Below, in pieces: positions 18,583 to 28,372 of a DNA stretch of 64,000 bases (positions within the stretch are counted from its first letter, which is position 1; every line of letters starts with the position of its first letter). The translations under genes were made by a program, and so were the position numbers. Origin of the DNA: Commensalibacter papalotli (GTDB lineage: Bacteria > Pseudomonadota > Alphaproteobacteria > Acetobacterales > Acetobacteraceae). The stretch covers positions 146,663-210,662 of the forward strand of contig NZ_CAMXCI010000003.1 in the NCBI RefSeq assembly GCF_947179115.1. The letters are read 5' to 3'. The notes beneath the pieces are model-generated. The model made no database searches. It was not told the DNA's origin and was given only the letters and a program-made list of their open reading frames with translations.

Positions 18583-21500
18583 TTATACAATAAAATATTT
18601 TGCCTTTGGATGAAAAATAACCAGTGCAGATGTGGATTGCTCTGGATGTAACTGCCATTCCTCTGATAAAGTAATGCCTAATTGCTCTGCTTTCAAGAGT
18701 TTCAGAATATGTTTTTGATCTTCAATATTTGGACAAGCTGGATACCCAAAAGAATAACGTGATCCACGATACCCTTGCATTAAAAGTTGGTTCATATCAG
18801 GATCATCTTCACTCATATATCCCAACTCTGAACGCATGCGTTGATGAGTATACTCTGCCATTGCTTCAGTCATTTCAACGGATAGGCCGTGTAAGTATAA
18901 ATAATCTTGATAACGATTATCTTCAAACCATACTCGGGTTGTATCAGATGCTTGTTGTCCAACGGTCACGACTTGCAAACCGACGACGTCACGCACTGGA
19001 TCATCAATATCACGGATAAAATCAGTAATACAAAACCGATTAGCCCCAGATTGTCTGGGTAAAGAAAAACGACATAACTCTGTTTGACCATCTTCATCAA
19101 AAAGGATCAAATCTTCTCCACAAGCAGCAGCCTTCCAATAACCGTATAAAGCTTGTGGTTGTAGGATATTTTCTTTCTCACATTGGTTGATGAGTTTATG
19201 CAAAATAGGTCGTAGCTCAGTTTTAGCATTTTCAAGGAATTCTTCCAAAGTTTTTCCTTGTTTTTTCATACCCCACTGCATTTGATACAAAGAACGCTCG
19301 TTTAAGAAGGGCAAGATTGCTTTCATCTTGGCTTCTAATTTTTTTACACCCCAAAAAGGTGGTGTAGGCACATCTTCATTAGGTGCTATTTCCTGACGGC
19401 GTTTGGTTGATTCTGCCAGAGTTAACGGTGGAGTTTCTATTTTTTCTTTTTTAGCGACACGTTTAGGACGCTTATTTTGCACTTTTTGTGCTGCGATATA
19501 TCCTTCTAAATTACCTTGAGAAATTTTTTCCATCAAAGTCAACCCATCAAAGGCATCGCGCGCATAGGCAACAAGGCCATTATTCTTGCTATACGCTTGG
19601 GAACAATCCTCTTCAACATAAGCACGAGTTAAAGCTGCCCCCCCTAATAAAACAGGGATATCTAATCCTTGTTCAGCCATTTCTTCTAAATTTTCTCGCA
19701 TAATCACGGTGGATTTTACCAAAAGACCAGACATGCCAATGGCATCAGCCTTGTGTTCTTTGGCGGCAGTAATCATATCCGCAACAGGCACTTTAATGCC
19801 TAAATTAACAACATTAAAGCCGTTATTGCTGAGAATAATATCAACTAGGTTTTTACCAATATCATGCACATCACCCTTAACAGTCGCCAAAACCATGGTA
19901 CCTTTGGTATCGTCACTGGTTTTTTCCATAAAAGGTTCAAGGAAGGATACGGCGGCTTTCATTGTTTCAGCAGATTGTAACACAAAAGGTAATTGCATTT
20001 TTCCAGAGCCAAACAGCTCACCAACTGTTTTCATCCCACTCAGTAACAAGGTATTAATAATTTCCAAAGGCTCGTATTTTTCCATAGCCTTTTTCAAATC
20101 TTCTTCTAATCCTTTGCGATTACCGTCCACAATACGATCATGAAGTTGTTCCTCAATTGTTGTTGCAACAGGGCGTGCCGCAGCTTGAGAGGCTTTACGA
20201 TCTGCAAAAATTTCTAAAACTTTCTTCAGAGGATCATAATCAGCGGTTCTGCGATCAAAAATCAAATCTTCGATGACTTTGACTTCCTCTTTGTCAATTA
20301 AATGCATCGGGCGGATTTTAGAAACATGAATAATCGCAGAAGTCATGCCTGCTTGTTGCGCATGATATAAGAAAACCGAGTTTAATACAGCACGGGCAGC
20401 AGGATTTAAACCAAAAGAAATATTGGATAGACCCAATACAATTTGAATGTCTGGGAATTTGTCATGGATTGCCTTAATACCTTCCAAAGTCCACAATCCT
20501 AATTTACGATCATCTTCAACCCCTGTTGCAATGGTAAAGGTGAGGGGGTCAATCATCAAATCTGATTGAGGTAACCCATAACGATCACATGCGAATTCAA
20601 CCAAACGTGTGGCGATGCGTAGTTTATCTTCTGGCGTTTTGGCCATACCGACCTCGTCAATGGTCAAAGCAACGACTGCAGCACCGAATTTTTTGGCGAG
20701 TATCATCCGTTCAGCTGCAATTTCTTCACCATCTTCGAAGTTGATGGAGTTAATGATGGGTTTACCACCGTGAAGTTTTAAACAAGCTTCAATAACATCT
20801 GTGCCAGTTGAATCTATGACGAGAGGTGCATTGATAGATGAAGTAAAGCGTGGAATGATCTCTCCCATTTCGGCCATTTCATCGCGTCCTACGAACGCCA
20901 TACAAACGTCAAGAGCGTTTGAGCCTTCTTTTAACTGCTCACGTCCAACGGTAACACAACCATCCCAATCTTGTTCTGCTTGCAAATCACGCCATTTTTT
21001 AGAACCATTGGCATTACAACGCTCTCCGATGGAAAAAAGACTGTTTTCTTGGCGCAAAGGCACAGAAGAGAAAAGGCTTGCAACAGAAGGCACTGCAACA
21101 TGCGTGCGTGGAATGGTTTTAGGACGATCAGCAGAACCTTCTTTTTGTGCTCTATCACGTAACACTTTGTCCATAGCAGCGATATGATTTGGGTTGGTTC
21201 CACAACAACCACCCAACATGTTTATCTTTTGTTCCTCTATGTAACGCGCCATCCAGTGTCCCATTTCTTCTGGAGATAAAGGATAATGTGTTTTACCGTC
21301 TAAGAGTTCTGGCAAGCCAGCATTCGGTTGCATAGAAATCAGGCGTGGCCAATATTGAGATAACCATTTAATCGCTTCGGCCATTTCCCGAGGGCCAGTT
21401 CCACAATTCATACCCATCATATCCACGTCAAGCGCATCAATAATCGTTGCAGCGGCCGCTATGTCACTTCCAACTAACAAAGTTCCAGTGGTTTCAATGG

Positions 21501-22077
21501 TAACCTGAACAAAAATGGGCAGAAAAATATTGGCTTCTCTTTGAGCGATCTTTGCGGCATTAACGGCAGCTTTGATTTGTAAAGGATCTTGACAAGTTTC
21601 AATCAAGAATCCATTCACACCACCATCAATTAACCCTCGACATTGTTCTGCAATGGCAGCTTCTAAAGGATCATAAGCAATATTCCCAAGGGAGGGGAGG
21701 CGTGTGCCCGGACCAATGGATCCAACCACAAAACGTTCTTTACCATCTTTAAACAATTCAGCGGCTTCATTTGCAATTTCAGCTGCACGTTTATTAATTT
21801 CTCTGGTTTGATCTTGAAGATCAAACTCGCTGAGGGTAATCGTGGAGCCACCAAAGGAATTGGTTTCTACCATATCAGCGCCAGCTTCGAAATACTGTCT
21901 GTGAATATCACGAACCAAGTCTGGTCTGGATAAATTTAAGACTTCTGTACAATTTTCTTTGTCCCAAAAGTCTTTCTTAGTATCCAAATCAAGCATTTGG
22001 ACAACAGATCCCATACCACCATCGCAAAGAAGAATATGGTTTTGCAATTTATTAAGAAGTTTACTTTGCCTAGGCAT
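18583..22077 (-). CDS. metH: Cobalamin-dependent methionine synthase
   Basis: 1164 residues, close to the usual length. It transfers a methyl group from methyltetrahydrofolate to homocysteine through B12. Domains in order: homocysteine domain (1-325) with Zn ligands in MGMNCGTGPRE and GGCCGTNPNH; pterin-binding domain (~345-610) with SIGERCNANGSKKW and VIDSTGTDV; the helical cap and B12 domain with DVHDIGKN, where His738 is the cobalt ligand, and a GMSGLLVKS segment; then the reactivation domain (~890-1164) with QGYRGSRYSFGYPACPN that binds S-adenosylmethionine. Start supported by GAGG upstream. No riboswitch recognised upstream. bluB and queG in the same window also concern B12. Confidence 0.97.
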   Translation of the reverse strand: MPRQSKLLNKLQNHILLCDGGMGSVVQMLDLDTKKDFWDKENCTEVLNLSRPDLVRDIHRQYFEAGADMVETNSFGGSTITLSEFDLQDQTREINKRAAEIANEAAELFKDGKERFVVGSIGPGTRLPSLGNIAYDPLEAAIAEQCRGLIDGGVNGFLIETCQDPLQIKAAVNAAKIAQREANIFLPIFVQVTIETTGTLLVGSDIAAAATIIDALDVDMMGMNCGTGPREMAEAIKWLSQYWPRLISMQPNAGLPELLDGKTHYPLSPEEMGHWMARYIEEQKINMLGGCCGTNPNHIAAMDKVLRDRAQKEGSADRPKTIPRTHVAVPSVASLFSSVPLRQENSLFSIGERCNANGSKKWRDLQAEQDWDGCVTVGREQLKEGSNALDVCMAFVGRDEMAEMGEIIPRFTSSINAPLVIDSTGTDVIEACLKLHGGKPIINSINFEDGEEIAAERMILAKKFGAAVVALTIDEVGMAKTPEDKLRIATRLVEFACDRYGLPQSDLMIDPLTFTIATGVEDDRKLGLWTLEGIKAIHDKFPDIQIVLGLSNISFGLNPAARAVLNSVFLYHAQQAGMTSAIIHVSKIRPMHLIDKEEVKVIEDLIFDRRTADYDPLKKVLEIFADRKASQAAARPVATTIEEQLHDRIVDGNRKGLEEDLKKAMEKYEPLEIINTLLLSGMKTVGELFGSGKMQLPFVLQSAETMKAAVSFLEPFMEKTSDDTKGTMVLATVKGDVHDIGKNLVDIILSNNGFNVVNLGIKVPVADMITAAKEHKADAIGMSGLLVKSTVIMRENLEEMAEQGLDIPVLLGGAALTRAYVEEDCSQAYSKNNGLVAYARDAFDGLTLMEKISQGNLEGYIAAQKVQNKRPKRVAKKEKIETPPLTLAESTKRRQEIAPNEDVPTPPFWGVKKLEAKMKAILPFLNERSLYQMQWGMKKQGKTLEEFLENAKTELRPILHKLINQCEKENILQPQALYGYWKAAACGEDLILFDEDGQTELCRFSLPRQSGANRFCITDFIRDIDDPVRDVVGLQVVTVGQQASDTTRVWFEDNRYQDYLYLHGLSVEMTEAMAEYTHQRMRSELGYMSEDDPDMNQLLMQGYRGSRYSFGYPACPNIEDQKHILKLLKAEQLGITLSEEWQLHPEQSTSALVIFHPKAKYFIV

Positions 22078-22352
22078 GAAATCATGTCCTCAATAGTTAA
22101 AAAGGATTTTAAATAATAGTTTTTTAGTCTTATAGAGTATATGCTATATTTTTTTCAATTAAAAATCTATTTGATCGTATGGATGATTACGATAGTTGTA
22201 ATATAATGTTCAGTGTAACAACGTTATAATATAAAATGTTTACTGCGGTTGAAAATGTATTCTTATGGAATATATTAAAATAGAAAAGATAATAAAAATT
22301 TATTTTTTTGCGATCTTGAAACTAATTTATTTAAAAGACATGAAATGGTTTG

Positions 22353-22370
22353 AATTATTTGCAAATAATT
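22353..22370. promoter_or_regulatory. 18-bp perfect palindrome, possible operator
   Basis: AATTATTTG followed directly by CAAATAATT. Perfect dyad symmetry without a spacer fits a dimeric regulator site. It lies about 160 bases upstream of the secretion operon start codon and about 275 bases upstream of metH on the other side. An A+T-rich palindrome can also arise by chance. Confidence 0.4.
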
Positions 22371-22420
22371 GATATGTTCCGTTGTGCTTCTTTAGGATCG
22401 TAACTTCAAAATATTACTGT

Positions 22421-22456
22421 ACTGCATTAAAAATTGTTAATTGCAGTGTTTTTTTT
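22421..22456 (+). terminator. Hairpin plus eight T just ahead of the secretion operon
   Basis: ACTGCATTAA (22421-22430) pairs with TTAATTGCAGT (22437-22447) with one bulged base and a six-base loop, followed by G and eight T (22449-22456). It is a textbook intrinsic terminator on the plus strand, but no plus-strand gene precedes it, and the GTG of the ABC transporter is only 72 bases further on. It either attenuates the operon leader or ends a small RNA. Confidence 0.7.
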
Positions 22457-22527
22457 GGTATATTTAAAGCTATGTCTTGGGGAATCATTAAGTTAATTTT
22501 GTTAAGATTATTGATAGAGGATGATCC

Positions 22528-24807
22528 GTGGATCAACCATTAAACATTCCCCCTCAGTCAGGATCGGGGCAAAATAAAGACGGTGCAAGTCAAAAAACTG
22601 AACGTCTTTCCCCGATGATGATCCGTATTCGTGCCGCAATGGCTGCTGCTAAATTTCACGGAGTGGATTTAGATATCCGTGATTTGGCCAAGCAACCTGG
22701 TGAAGATTCTCCCTCTCCAGCAACCCTTTCACGTTGGTTAAACGGTCAAGGATTGGTTGCAAAAGGCATGCGTTTAAAGTGGCGATATTTAATTCGCTTA
22801 TATAACTCTCCTCCTGTAGTGCTAATGTTCAAAGATGGCTCTGCGGGCTTGATGGTTGGCGTTAATCCTAAGAAGCGTATTGTTTTTTTACGAGATCCTT
22901 TGGGCAAAGAGACCGATACTCCGATTGCTGTTGATGAATTGCGTTTACGTCAAGCATGGACGGGTGATGTTCTTTTAGTAAAGGCAAATCGTAATCTATC
23001 TGAAGCTGAAGCAAAAATTAATTTTACATGGCTTACAAAGATGGTATTGCGTGAACGTGTGTCGTTGCGTGATATTAGCTTTGCCTCCATGATTATCAGT
23101 ATCTTGCAAATTTTTCCTGCATTCATTGTGATGCAGGTTGTTAACCGAGTGATAGCGTTCCATTCAACAGCAACATTAGTGTCTATTACTGGCTTGCTTA
23201 TCATTTTGAGTTTTTATGAGGTTCTCATTTCGTATGCTCGTCGTGAATTAACGGCAGTGTTGGGTAATAGGTTGGATTCTCGTATTTCTATCCATACTTA
23301 TAACCGTTTATTATCCTTGCCCTTAGAGTTTTTTGAGCGTCAACAAGCAGGTCGTATTGTTGGTAAAGTTTCTCAGATATACTCTGTTCGTGACTTTATT
23401 ACGGGAAGGTTGCTAACAACGTTTCTTGATTTGTTTACCTTAGTGGTTATTCTGCCATTCTTGTTTTATATCAGTCCAACCTTAGCATGGCTTACTGTTG
23501 CTGGTGCTGGTGGGATTGGGTTGATTGTCGTATTGTTTTTTCCAGCCATTACAATTCGCTTTAAAAACCGTATCGAAGCTGAGATGGGGCGTGCATCCAT
23601 GATGTATGAAACTGTTGCAGGTATTCGAACGGTTAAAACTTTAGCTTTGGAGCCCGCGCGTCGGCGTGAATGGGATGAAGTTATTGCTGATGTTTCGAAG
23701 TGGCGTTTAGCGACGTCTCGAATTCAAAACTGGCCAGAGACTTTGGTAATGCCAATAGATTTCTTTATTAATCGTGGTATTATTTTGATTGGTGCCTATC
23801 TTGCAATCACGAGCCCAACCTCTGGAATTGATGCTGGTTCAGTTGTTGCTTTTATGATGTTGGGTGGCCGTGTTGCTTCGCCATTAGTAGGGATTGCAAA
23901 ATTAACGTCAGTGATGACTGAAGTCAAAACTTCATTAGGTCAGGCTGGTGAAATTTTAAATAATCCAACAGAAACCAAAGCGTTAACGACAGGATTGCGT
24001 CCTAAAATTGTGGGGGCATTGGCTTTTGAAAACGTTAATTTTACGTATCCTGGTGGTAGTAGTCGTGCGTTAAAAGATTTAACATTCTCAATTCCAGCTG
24101 GGACTATGTTGGGTCTGGTTGGACGAAGTGGTTCTGGGAAGTCTACAGTTACACGTTTGTTGCAAGGTGTTAGCCGAGATTATACAGGTTTTTTACGTCT
24201 TGATGGTGTTGATTTGCGCGAAATTAATTTAACACATTTAAGACGCTCATTCGGTGTTGTATTACAGGACAACTTCTTATTTCGTGGAACGATTAAAGAA
24301 AATATTACTGCAGGTCGTCCGGGTTTAACAATGGATGATGTTATTAGAGCTTCGCGTTTGGCTGGAGCTGAAGAATTTATTGAGCGTATGCCTGCTGGTT
24401 ATGATACTTTTATTGAGGAAGGATCGACTAATATTTCAGGTGGGCAACGTCAGAGGTTGGCGATTGCGCGTTCTGTTATTTTGGATCCCAAATTCATGAT
24501 CTTAGATGAAGCAACTTCTGCTTTGGATCCAGAAAGTGAAGCTTTGGTAAATGCTAACTTAGAGCGTATTGCCAAAGGAAGAACAATGGTGATTGTATCG
24601 CATAGACTGTCTTCTTTGGTGAACTGTGATAAAATTATGGTTTTAGATCAGGGGGTTATGCAGGATATTGGTACTCATGAAGAGTTATTGGAAACCTGTG
24701 AAATTTATCGCACTTTATGGCTGCAACAAAATAGACATACTCAAGGTGGTGGTAAAACCAATAAAGACAATCAAAGTGGCGATGGCTTGGTGCCTGAAGG
24801 AGTTTAA
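22528..24807 (+). CDS. Type I secretion ABC transporter with C39-like domain
   Basis: 759 residues. Residues ~30-150 resemble the inactive peptidase-C39-like domain of HlyB/LapB exporters; there is no catalytic Cys in the region, so it would bind substrate without cleaving a leader peptide. A six-helix exporter domain (~170-450) follows, then the nucleotide-binding domain with Walker A GRSGSGKST (~532), signature NISGGQRQRL (~635) and Walker B FMILDEATSALD (~656). GTG start with AGAGG seven bases before. First gene of a likely operon with the fusion protein 2 bases downstream. No TolC-type outer membrane protein is encoded in the window. Confidence 0.93.
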   Translation: MDQPLNIPPQSGSGQNKDGASQKTERLSPMMIRIRAAMAAAKFHGVDLDIRDLAKQPGEDSPSPATLSRWLNGQGLVAKGMRLKWRYLIRLYNSPPVVLMFKDGSAGLMVGVNPKKRIVFLRDPLGKETDTPIAVDELRLRQAWTGDVLLVKANRNLSEAEAKINFTWLTKMVLRERVSLRDISFASMIISILQIFPAFIVMQVVNRVIAFHSTATLVSITGLLIILSFYEVLISYARRELTAVLGNRLDSRISIHTYNRLLSLPLEFFERQQAGRIVGKVSQIYSVRDFITGRLLTTFLDLFTLVVILPFLFYISPTLAWLTVAGAGGIGLIVVLFFPAITIRFKNRIEAEMGRASMMYETVAGIRTVKTLALEPARRREWDEVIADVSKWRLATSRIQNWPETLVMPIDFFINRGIILIGAYLAITSPTSGIDAGSVVAFMMLGGRVASPLVGIAKLTSVMTEVKTSLGQAGEILNNPTETKALTTGLRPKIVGALAFENVNFTYPGGSSRALKDLTFSIPAGTMLGLVGRSGSGKSTVTRLLQGVSRDYTGFLRLDGVDLREINLTHLRRSFGVVLQDNFLFRGTIKENITAGRPGLTMDDVIRASRLAGAEEFIERMPAGYDTFIEEGSTNISGGQRQRLAIARSVILDPKFMILDEATSALDPESEALVNANLERIAKGRTMVIVSHRLSSLVNCDKIMVLDQGVMQDIGTHEELLETCEIYRTLWLQQNRHTQGGGKTNKDNQSGDGLVPEGV

Positions 24808-24809
24808 TT

Positions 24810-26372
24810 ATGGTAGATGATAATAAACAAGATCAATTACCAGAAGGCACTCAACCTAATGGAAGTGATGATATAAACACTTTGACTCGTTCTGAAAAAC
24901 AAAGTCAATCAATTGAAAATGTTTCTAAAACATCCGAGGTTGTTGACGGGGAAAAGGATGAGACTGTTCCTGATGGATATTATTTGCCTGATGCTGATTC
25001 AGATGATAGTTTTGGTGCTGATATGCCCCAAGCATTGTTGGAATTCCATTCCCCCACTTCTGCTGCAATTAATATGCCGCCGACGGCTTCTGCTCAATAT
25101 TTAACTTGGTTGATTGGTGCTTTGGCTGTTTTTTCGATTTTAGGAATGTGTTTTTTTCCGTTAGACAAAGTTGTATCTGCTGATGGGCGTTTAATTTCAA
25201 CGACTACTCCTTTGTTGATACAGCCTTTAGAACAAAGTATTATTAAATCAATAGACGTGAAAGAAGGGGATTTTGTTACTAAAGGACAAATTGTTGCCCA
25301 CCTAGATCCTACTTTATCTGATGCTGATATTGAAAATTTAAGAGTACAAGTTGATACAGATAAGGCTGAATATGAACGTTTGCGTGCTGAGGCAGATGGT
25401 AAAACATACACAGTAGATCCATCTAATTCTGCATCCGTAGAGCAAGGAAATCTGTTTTTAAAGCGTAAATTAGAATATGATGCTAAGGTTGACAGTTTTG
25501 ATCAAAAAATTGCTGAACAGCAAGCTCAGTTAAAAAATTATCTAGCAAGTATTGCTGTTCTACGTGGGCGAGTGAAAGTAGCTTCAGATGTGCATCAAAT
25601 GCGTCAAAAGTTACAGCAAGAAGAAGTAGGCAGTAAATTATCTACTTTAGGTTCACAAGATACTTTGATGGATGTTGAAAGTAGATTAATTACAGCTCAG
25701 CAATCTGCGAATGGAACAAGTAAAAGAATTGAATCATTATTGTCAGATCGTACTGCATATATTGAAAACTGGAAAGGATCGGTTTACAAAGAGCTTAACG
25801 CTTCACTAAAACAATTGGCACGTGAGGACAGTGAATATAAAAAAGCACGTTTACGTAGTAAAAAAATAGTTTTGAGAGCAGAGCAAGATGCAATTGTATT
25901 TTCAATTTCCAAAGGATCTGTTGGTTCTGTTTTGAATGCAGGCGTTCCTTTTATGACACTGATTCCAGTTGGAACAGGGTTAGAGGTTGAGGCTGTTGTT
26001 GCTGGTGATGAGGTTGGATACTTAAAATTAGGAGATAAGGCAAATATTAAATTTAGTACGTTCCCTTATACTCAATATGGTGGTGCTGAAGCAATTTTAA
26101 CGAATATTAGTGCTGATGTGTTCCAACCAGGTGATATGACGCAAGAAACAAACCGTCTGGGTGCAGCACCAATAACATTTAGAGAGAAGCCTTTCTTTAG
26201 AGCTCGCTTGAAAATTGAGAAATATACACTTCATGGTGTTCCTAACTTTTTCCATCCCACACCTGGATTAACAGTTTCTGCCGATATTCATGTGGGTAAA
26301 AGAACTGTTGCTCAATATTTAATGAATGGTGTTGTTCCACAGTTAACAAATGGGATGCGAGATCCTCAGTAA
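24810..26372 (+). CDS. HlyD-family membrane fusion protein of type I secretion
   Basis: 520 residues. An acidic, disordered cytoplasmic N-terminus of about 95 residues is longer than usual. One membrane helix follows at ~97-117, then the typical lipoyl/beta-barrel opening VVSADGRLISTTTPLLIQPL with SIDVKEGDFVTKGQIVAHLD, a coiled coil (~180-340), the returning lipoyl half VLRAEQDAIVFSISKGSVG, and the C-terminal barrel. It links the inner membrane ABC transporter to an outer membrane channel. GAAGGAG overlaps the end of the upstream gene, so the two are translated together. Confidence 0.93.
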   Translation: MVDDNKQDQLPEGTQPNGSDDINTLTRSEKQSQSIENVSKTSEVVDGEKDETVPDGYYLPDADSDDSFGADMPQALLEFHSPTSAAINMPPTASAQYLTWLIGALAVFSILGMCFFPLDKVVSADGRLISTTTPLLIQPLEQSIIKSIDVKEGDFVTKGQIVAHLDPTLSDADIENLRVQVDTDKAEYERLRAEADGKTYTVDPSNSASVEQGNLFLKRKLEYDAKVDSFDQKIAEQQAQLKNYLASIAVLRGRVKVASDVHQMRQKLQQEEVGSKLSTLGSQDTLMDVESRLITAQQSANGTSKRIESLLSDRTAYIENWKGSVYKELNASLKQLAREDSEYKKARLRSKKIVLRAEQDAIVFSISKGSVGSVLNAGVPFMTLIPVGTGLEVEAVVAGDEVGYLKLGDKANIKFSTFPYTQYGGAEAILTNISADVFQPGDMTQETNRLGAAPITFREKPFFRARLKIEKYTLHGVPNFFHPTPGLTVSADIHVGKRTVAQYLMNGVVPQLTNGMRDPQ

Positions 26373-26409
26373 ATTGAGTATTTCTTATGGTTAGTTTTAG
26401 GAGGATAGC

Positions 26410-28323
26410 ATGAGACGTTTATTTGGTTCTAAGAATAAAAAGATTGATAGAATATTAAATAAAGCAAAAGCGGCTTATGATGATAAAGATTATGAAGTTG
26501 CTTTCAATCTATTTTCACAGGCAGCTTCTATGCAATCACCTGAAGCTCAATATTGGCTTGGAATGTGCTATCTGAATGGTTATGGAGTTATTCTGAATTT
26601 GAATGATGCTGCTTTATGGCATGAAGCAGCAGCCGAGGCTGGGTGGGTTGACTCTGCTTACATGTTAGCTTTGCTTTATATGAGAGGTATACCTGAGGTC
26701 AAAAAGGTTTCTGGACAAAATATTTTTGATAAACCTGATGTGGATTATGATAATTTAAAACCAGATTGGGATAAGTCTCGTCATTGGGCAAAATATGCTG
26801 CAGAGCAAGATTTGGCTGAGGCACAAGCTTTATATGCTTATTTGATCTCTCATGAAACCAAAGATCCAGAAATTATCACACAGGCATTAGAATGGTACGA
26901 TAAATCAATTTCTCATGATTCTTCACAAGGATATATGGGGAAGGGGTTACTGTTATTGCGTTTAGGCGAAAGTGAAGCTGATTATGCAGAAGCAGCCAAA
27001 TTTTTAGAAGTCGCAGCTGAACGAAAAATGGGATCTGCATTGCATAAATTAGGTGTGATGTATGAAACAGGTAGAGGTGTTCCTACTAATTATAAACGTG
27101 CGGCAGAGTTATACAAAGAAGCAGCAGAACTTGGGATCAGAGATGCCCAAGCTTTATATGGTGTAGCATTAAAAAAAGGCCAAGGGGTAGAACAAAATTT
27201 TATCCAAGCTGAAACTTGGTTAAGAAAAGCTGCCTTAGCAGGAGATATCGAAGCTGCTGTTGTGTTGGCAGACATGAACGGTCATGGAAATGATGACATT
27301 CCTCCTAATTTTACTGAGGCAGCACGATGGTATGTTGTTGCAGCAGAAAAAGGACATATAGCTGCTACCCGTGCTTTGGGAGTATTATATCTTAGGGGGA
27401 TGGGTGTACCAAAATCATTGGAAAGAGCAGTTGAATTATTAGGTTTTGCTGCCAAAAAAGGTGATGTTGTTGCTATTGTAAGTATGGGAGAGATTGCAAT
27501 TCAATTGCCCGAAAGTAACTTACAAATTGATAATGTTATCGAAGAATACTTGACCCCTGGTGCAGAGCAAGGGTTTGCTGTTATTATGTTTAATCTGGCA
27601 GTTGCATTATTACATAGTAATTCGCTTAATCCAGATTTTGAAAAAGAAAAACAAGCCAGAGAGTGGTTAAAAAAATGCTGTAAAGAGGTAATACCAGCAC
27701 GCTATTGGTATGGAAGAATGTTATTGCAAGGGACTGGTGGGGAACAAGATACTGATAAAGGTTACGCTTGGATTTCTTCTGCTGCCCATGAGGGTATTAT
27801 TGACGCACAAATGTTGTGGGCAAATATTTTACTTGAAGGTAACTCTAATGATGGTTCAGCATTAGCAGAGGAAGCTGTAAAATTTTATAAAATGGCTGCT
27901 GATCAAGGCAGTGTCCCTGCAATGTTCTCTTTAGGTGCGGTTTATGGTGGCGGTAATCATCTAGAACCTGATCGTGAAAAAGCTCAAGAGTGGTTTAGGA
28001 AGGCTGCGGAAAAAGGTCACCCTAAAGCCCAGATGATGTTAGGACGTTATTTAGCGAGGGGGCTAGCTGGAACGAAAGATCTTGATCAGGCACGATATTG
28101 GTTGCAGTTGGCTCTGAAGTCTGGTGAAGTCGATGCTGAAATTGATCTTAAACAAATAGATGATCCTAGTTTAAGAGATAAAATTTCAGAAATTAAAAAT
28201 ACTGACTTTGAAACAAAATCAGGAACAGCTGAAAATCAATCTATGGATACAAAAAAAGAGGCTGAAAAGAACCCAGGTAAGGTAGAGGTCGCTCCTGGAT
28301 TATTTTTTGTAAAGAAGAAATAG
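26410..28323 (+). CDS. Sel1-repeat protein in the secretion operon
   Basis: 637 residues made almost entirely of Sel1-like (TPR-type) repeats of about 36 residues, recognisable by AQYWLGMCYLNGYGV, ALHKLGVMYETGRGV, ATRALGVLYLRGMGV and AMFSLGAVYGGGNHL. No signal peptide and no membrane helix (it begins MRRLFGSKNKK), so it should be cytoplasmic or secreted by an unusual route. Such repeats are protein-interaction scaffolds. The C-terminal ~45 residues are charged and end in a short hydrophobic patch. AGGAGG precedes the ATG. Position between secretion and glycosyltransferase genes suggests a scaffold or chaperone role; that is inference. Confidence 0.85.
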   Translation: MRRLFGSKNKKIDRILNKAKAAYDDKDYEVAFNLFSQAASMQSPEAQYWLGMCYLNGYGVILNLNDAALWHEAAAEAGWVDSAYMLALLYMRGIPEVKKVSGQNIFDKPDVDYDNLKPDWDKSRHWAKYAAEQDLAEAQALYAYLISHETKDPEIITQALEWYDKSISHDSSQGYMGKGLLLLRLGESEADYAEAAKFLEVAAERKMGSALHKLGVMYETGRGVPTNYKRAAELYKEAAELGIRDAQALYGVALKKGQGVEQNFIQAETWLRKAALAGDIEAAVVLADMNGHGNDDIPPNFTEAARWYVVAAEKGHIAATRALGVLYLRGMGVPKSLERAVELLGFAAKKGDVVAIVSMGEIAIQLPESNLQIDNVIEEYLTPGAEQGFAVIMFNLAVALLHSNSLNPDFEKEKQAREWLKKCCKEVIPARYWYGRMLLQGTGGEQDTDKGYAWISSAAHEGIIDAQMLWANILLEGNSNDGSALAEEAVKFYKMAADQGSVPAMFSLGAVYGGGNHLEPDREKAQEWFRKAAEKGHPKAQMMLGRYLARGLAGTKDLDQARYWLQLALKSGEVDAEIDLKQIDDPSLRDKISEIKNTDFETKSGTAENQSMDTKKEAEKNPGKVEVAPGLFFVKKK

Positions 28324-28329
28324 GAATAT

Positions 28330-28361
28330 ATTAGGATCGTTATTGTTAAGATGATCCTAAT
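28330..28361. repeat. 9-bp inverted repeat between the Sel1 and glycosyltransferase genes
   Basis: ATTAGGATC (28330-28338) and GATCCTAAT (28353-28361) are perfect complements with a 14-base loop. It lies right after the Sel1 stop codon and 11 bases before the GTG of the next gene, where it could modulate read-through or translation. Only AAAAG follows, so it is not a standard terminator. Confidence 0.5.
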
Positions 28362-28372
28362 AAAAGCTTTCA

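Larger units (their letters stand above)
22078..22527. other. 450-base divergent intergenic region with regulatory-looking elements
   Basis: Lies between metH (minus) and the type I secretion operon (plus), so it must carry both promoters. It contains an 18-bp palindrome (22353-22370) and a terminator-like hairpin (22421-22456), listed separately. A short frame MKWFELFANN runs through the palindrome but has no ribosome binding site that I can support. No SAM or cobalamin riboswitch was recognisable. Confidence 0.6.

Noticed and set aside
22078..22527. SAM or cobalamin riboswitch upstream of metH
   Set aside because: No recognisable conserved box of either class was found on the metH-sense strand.
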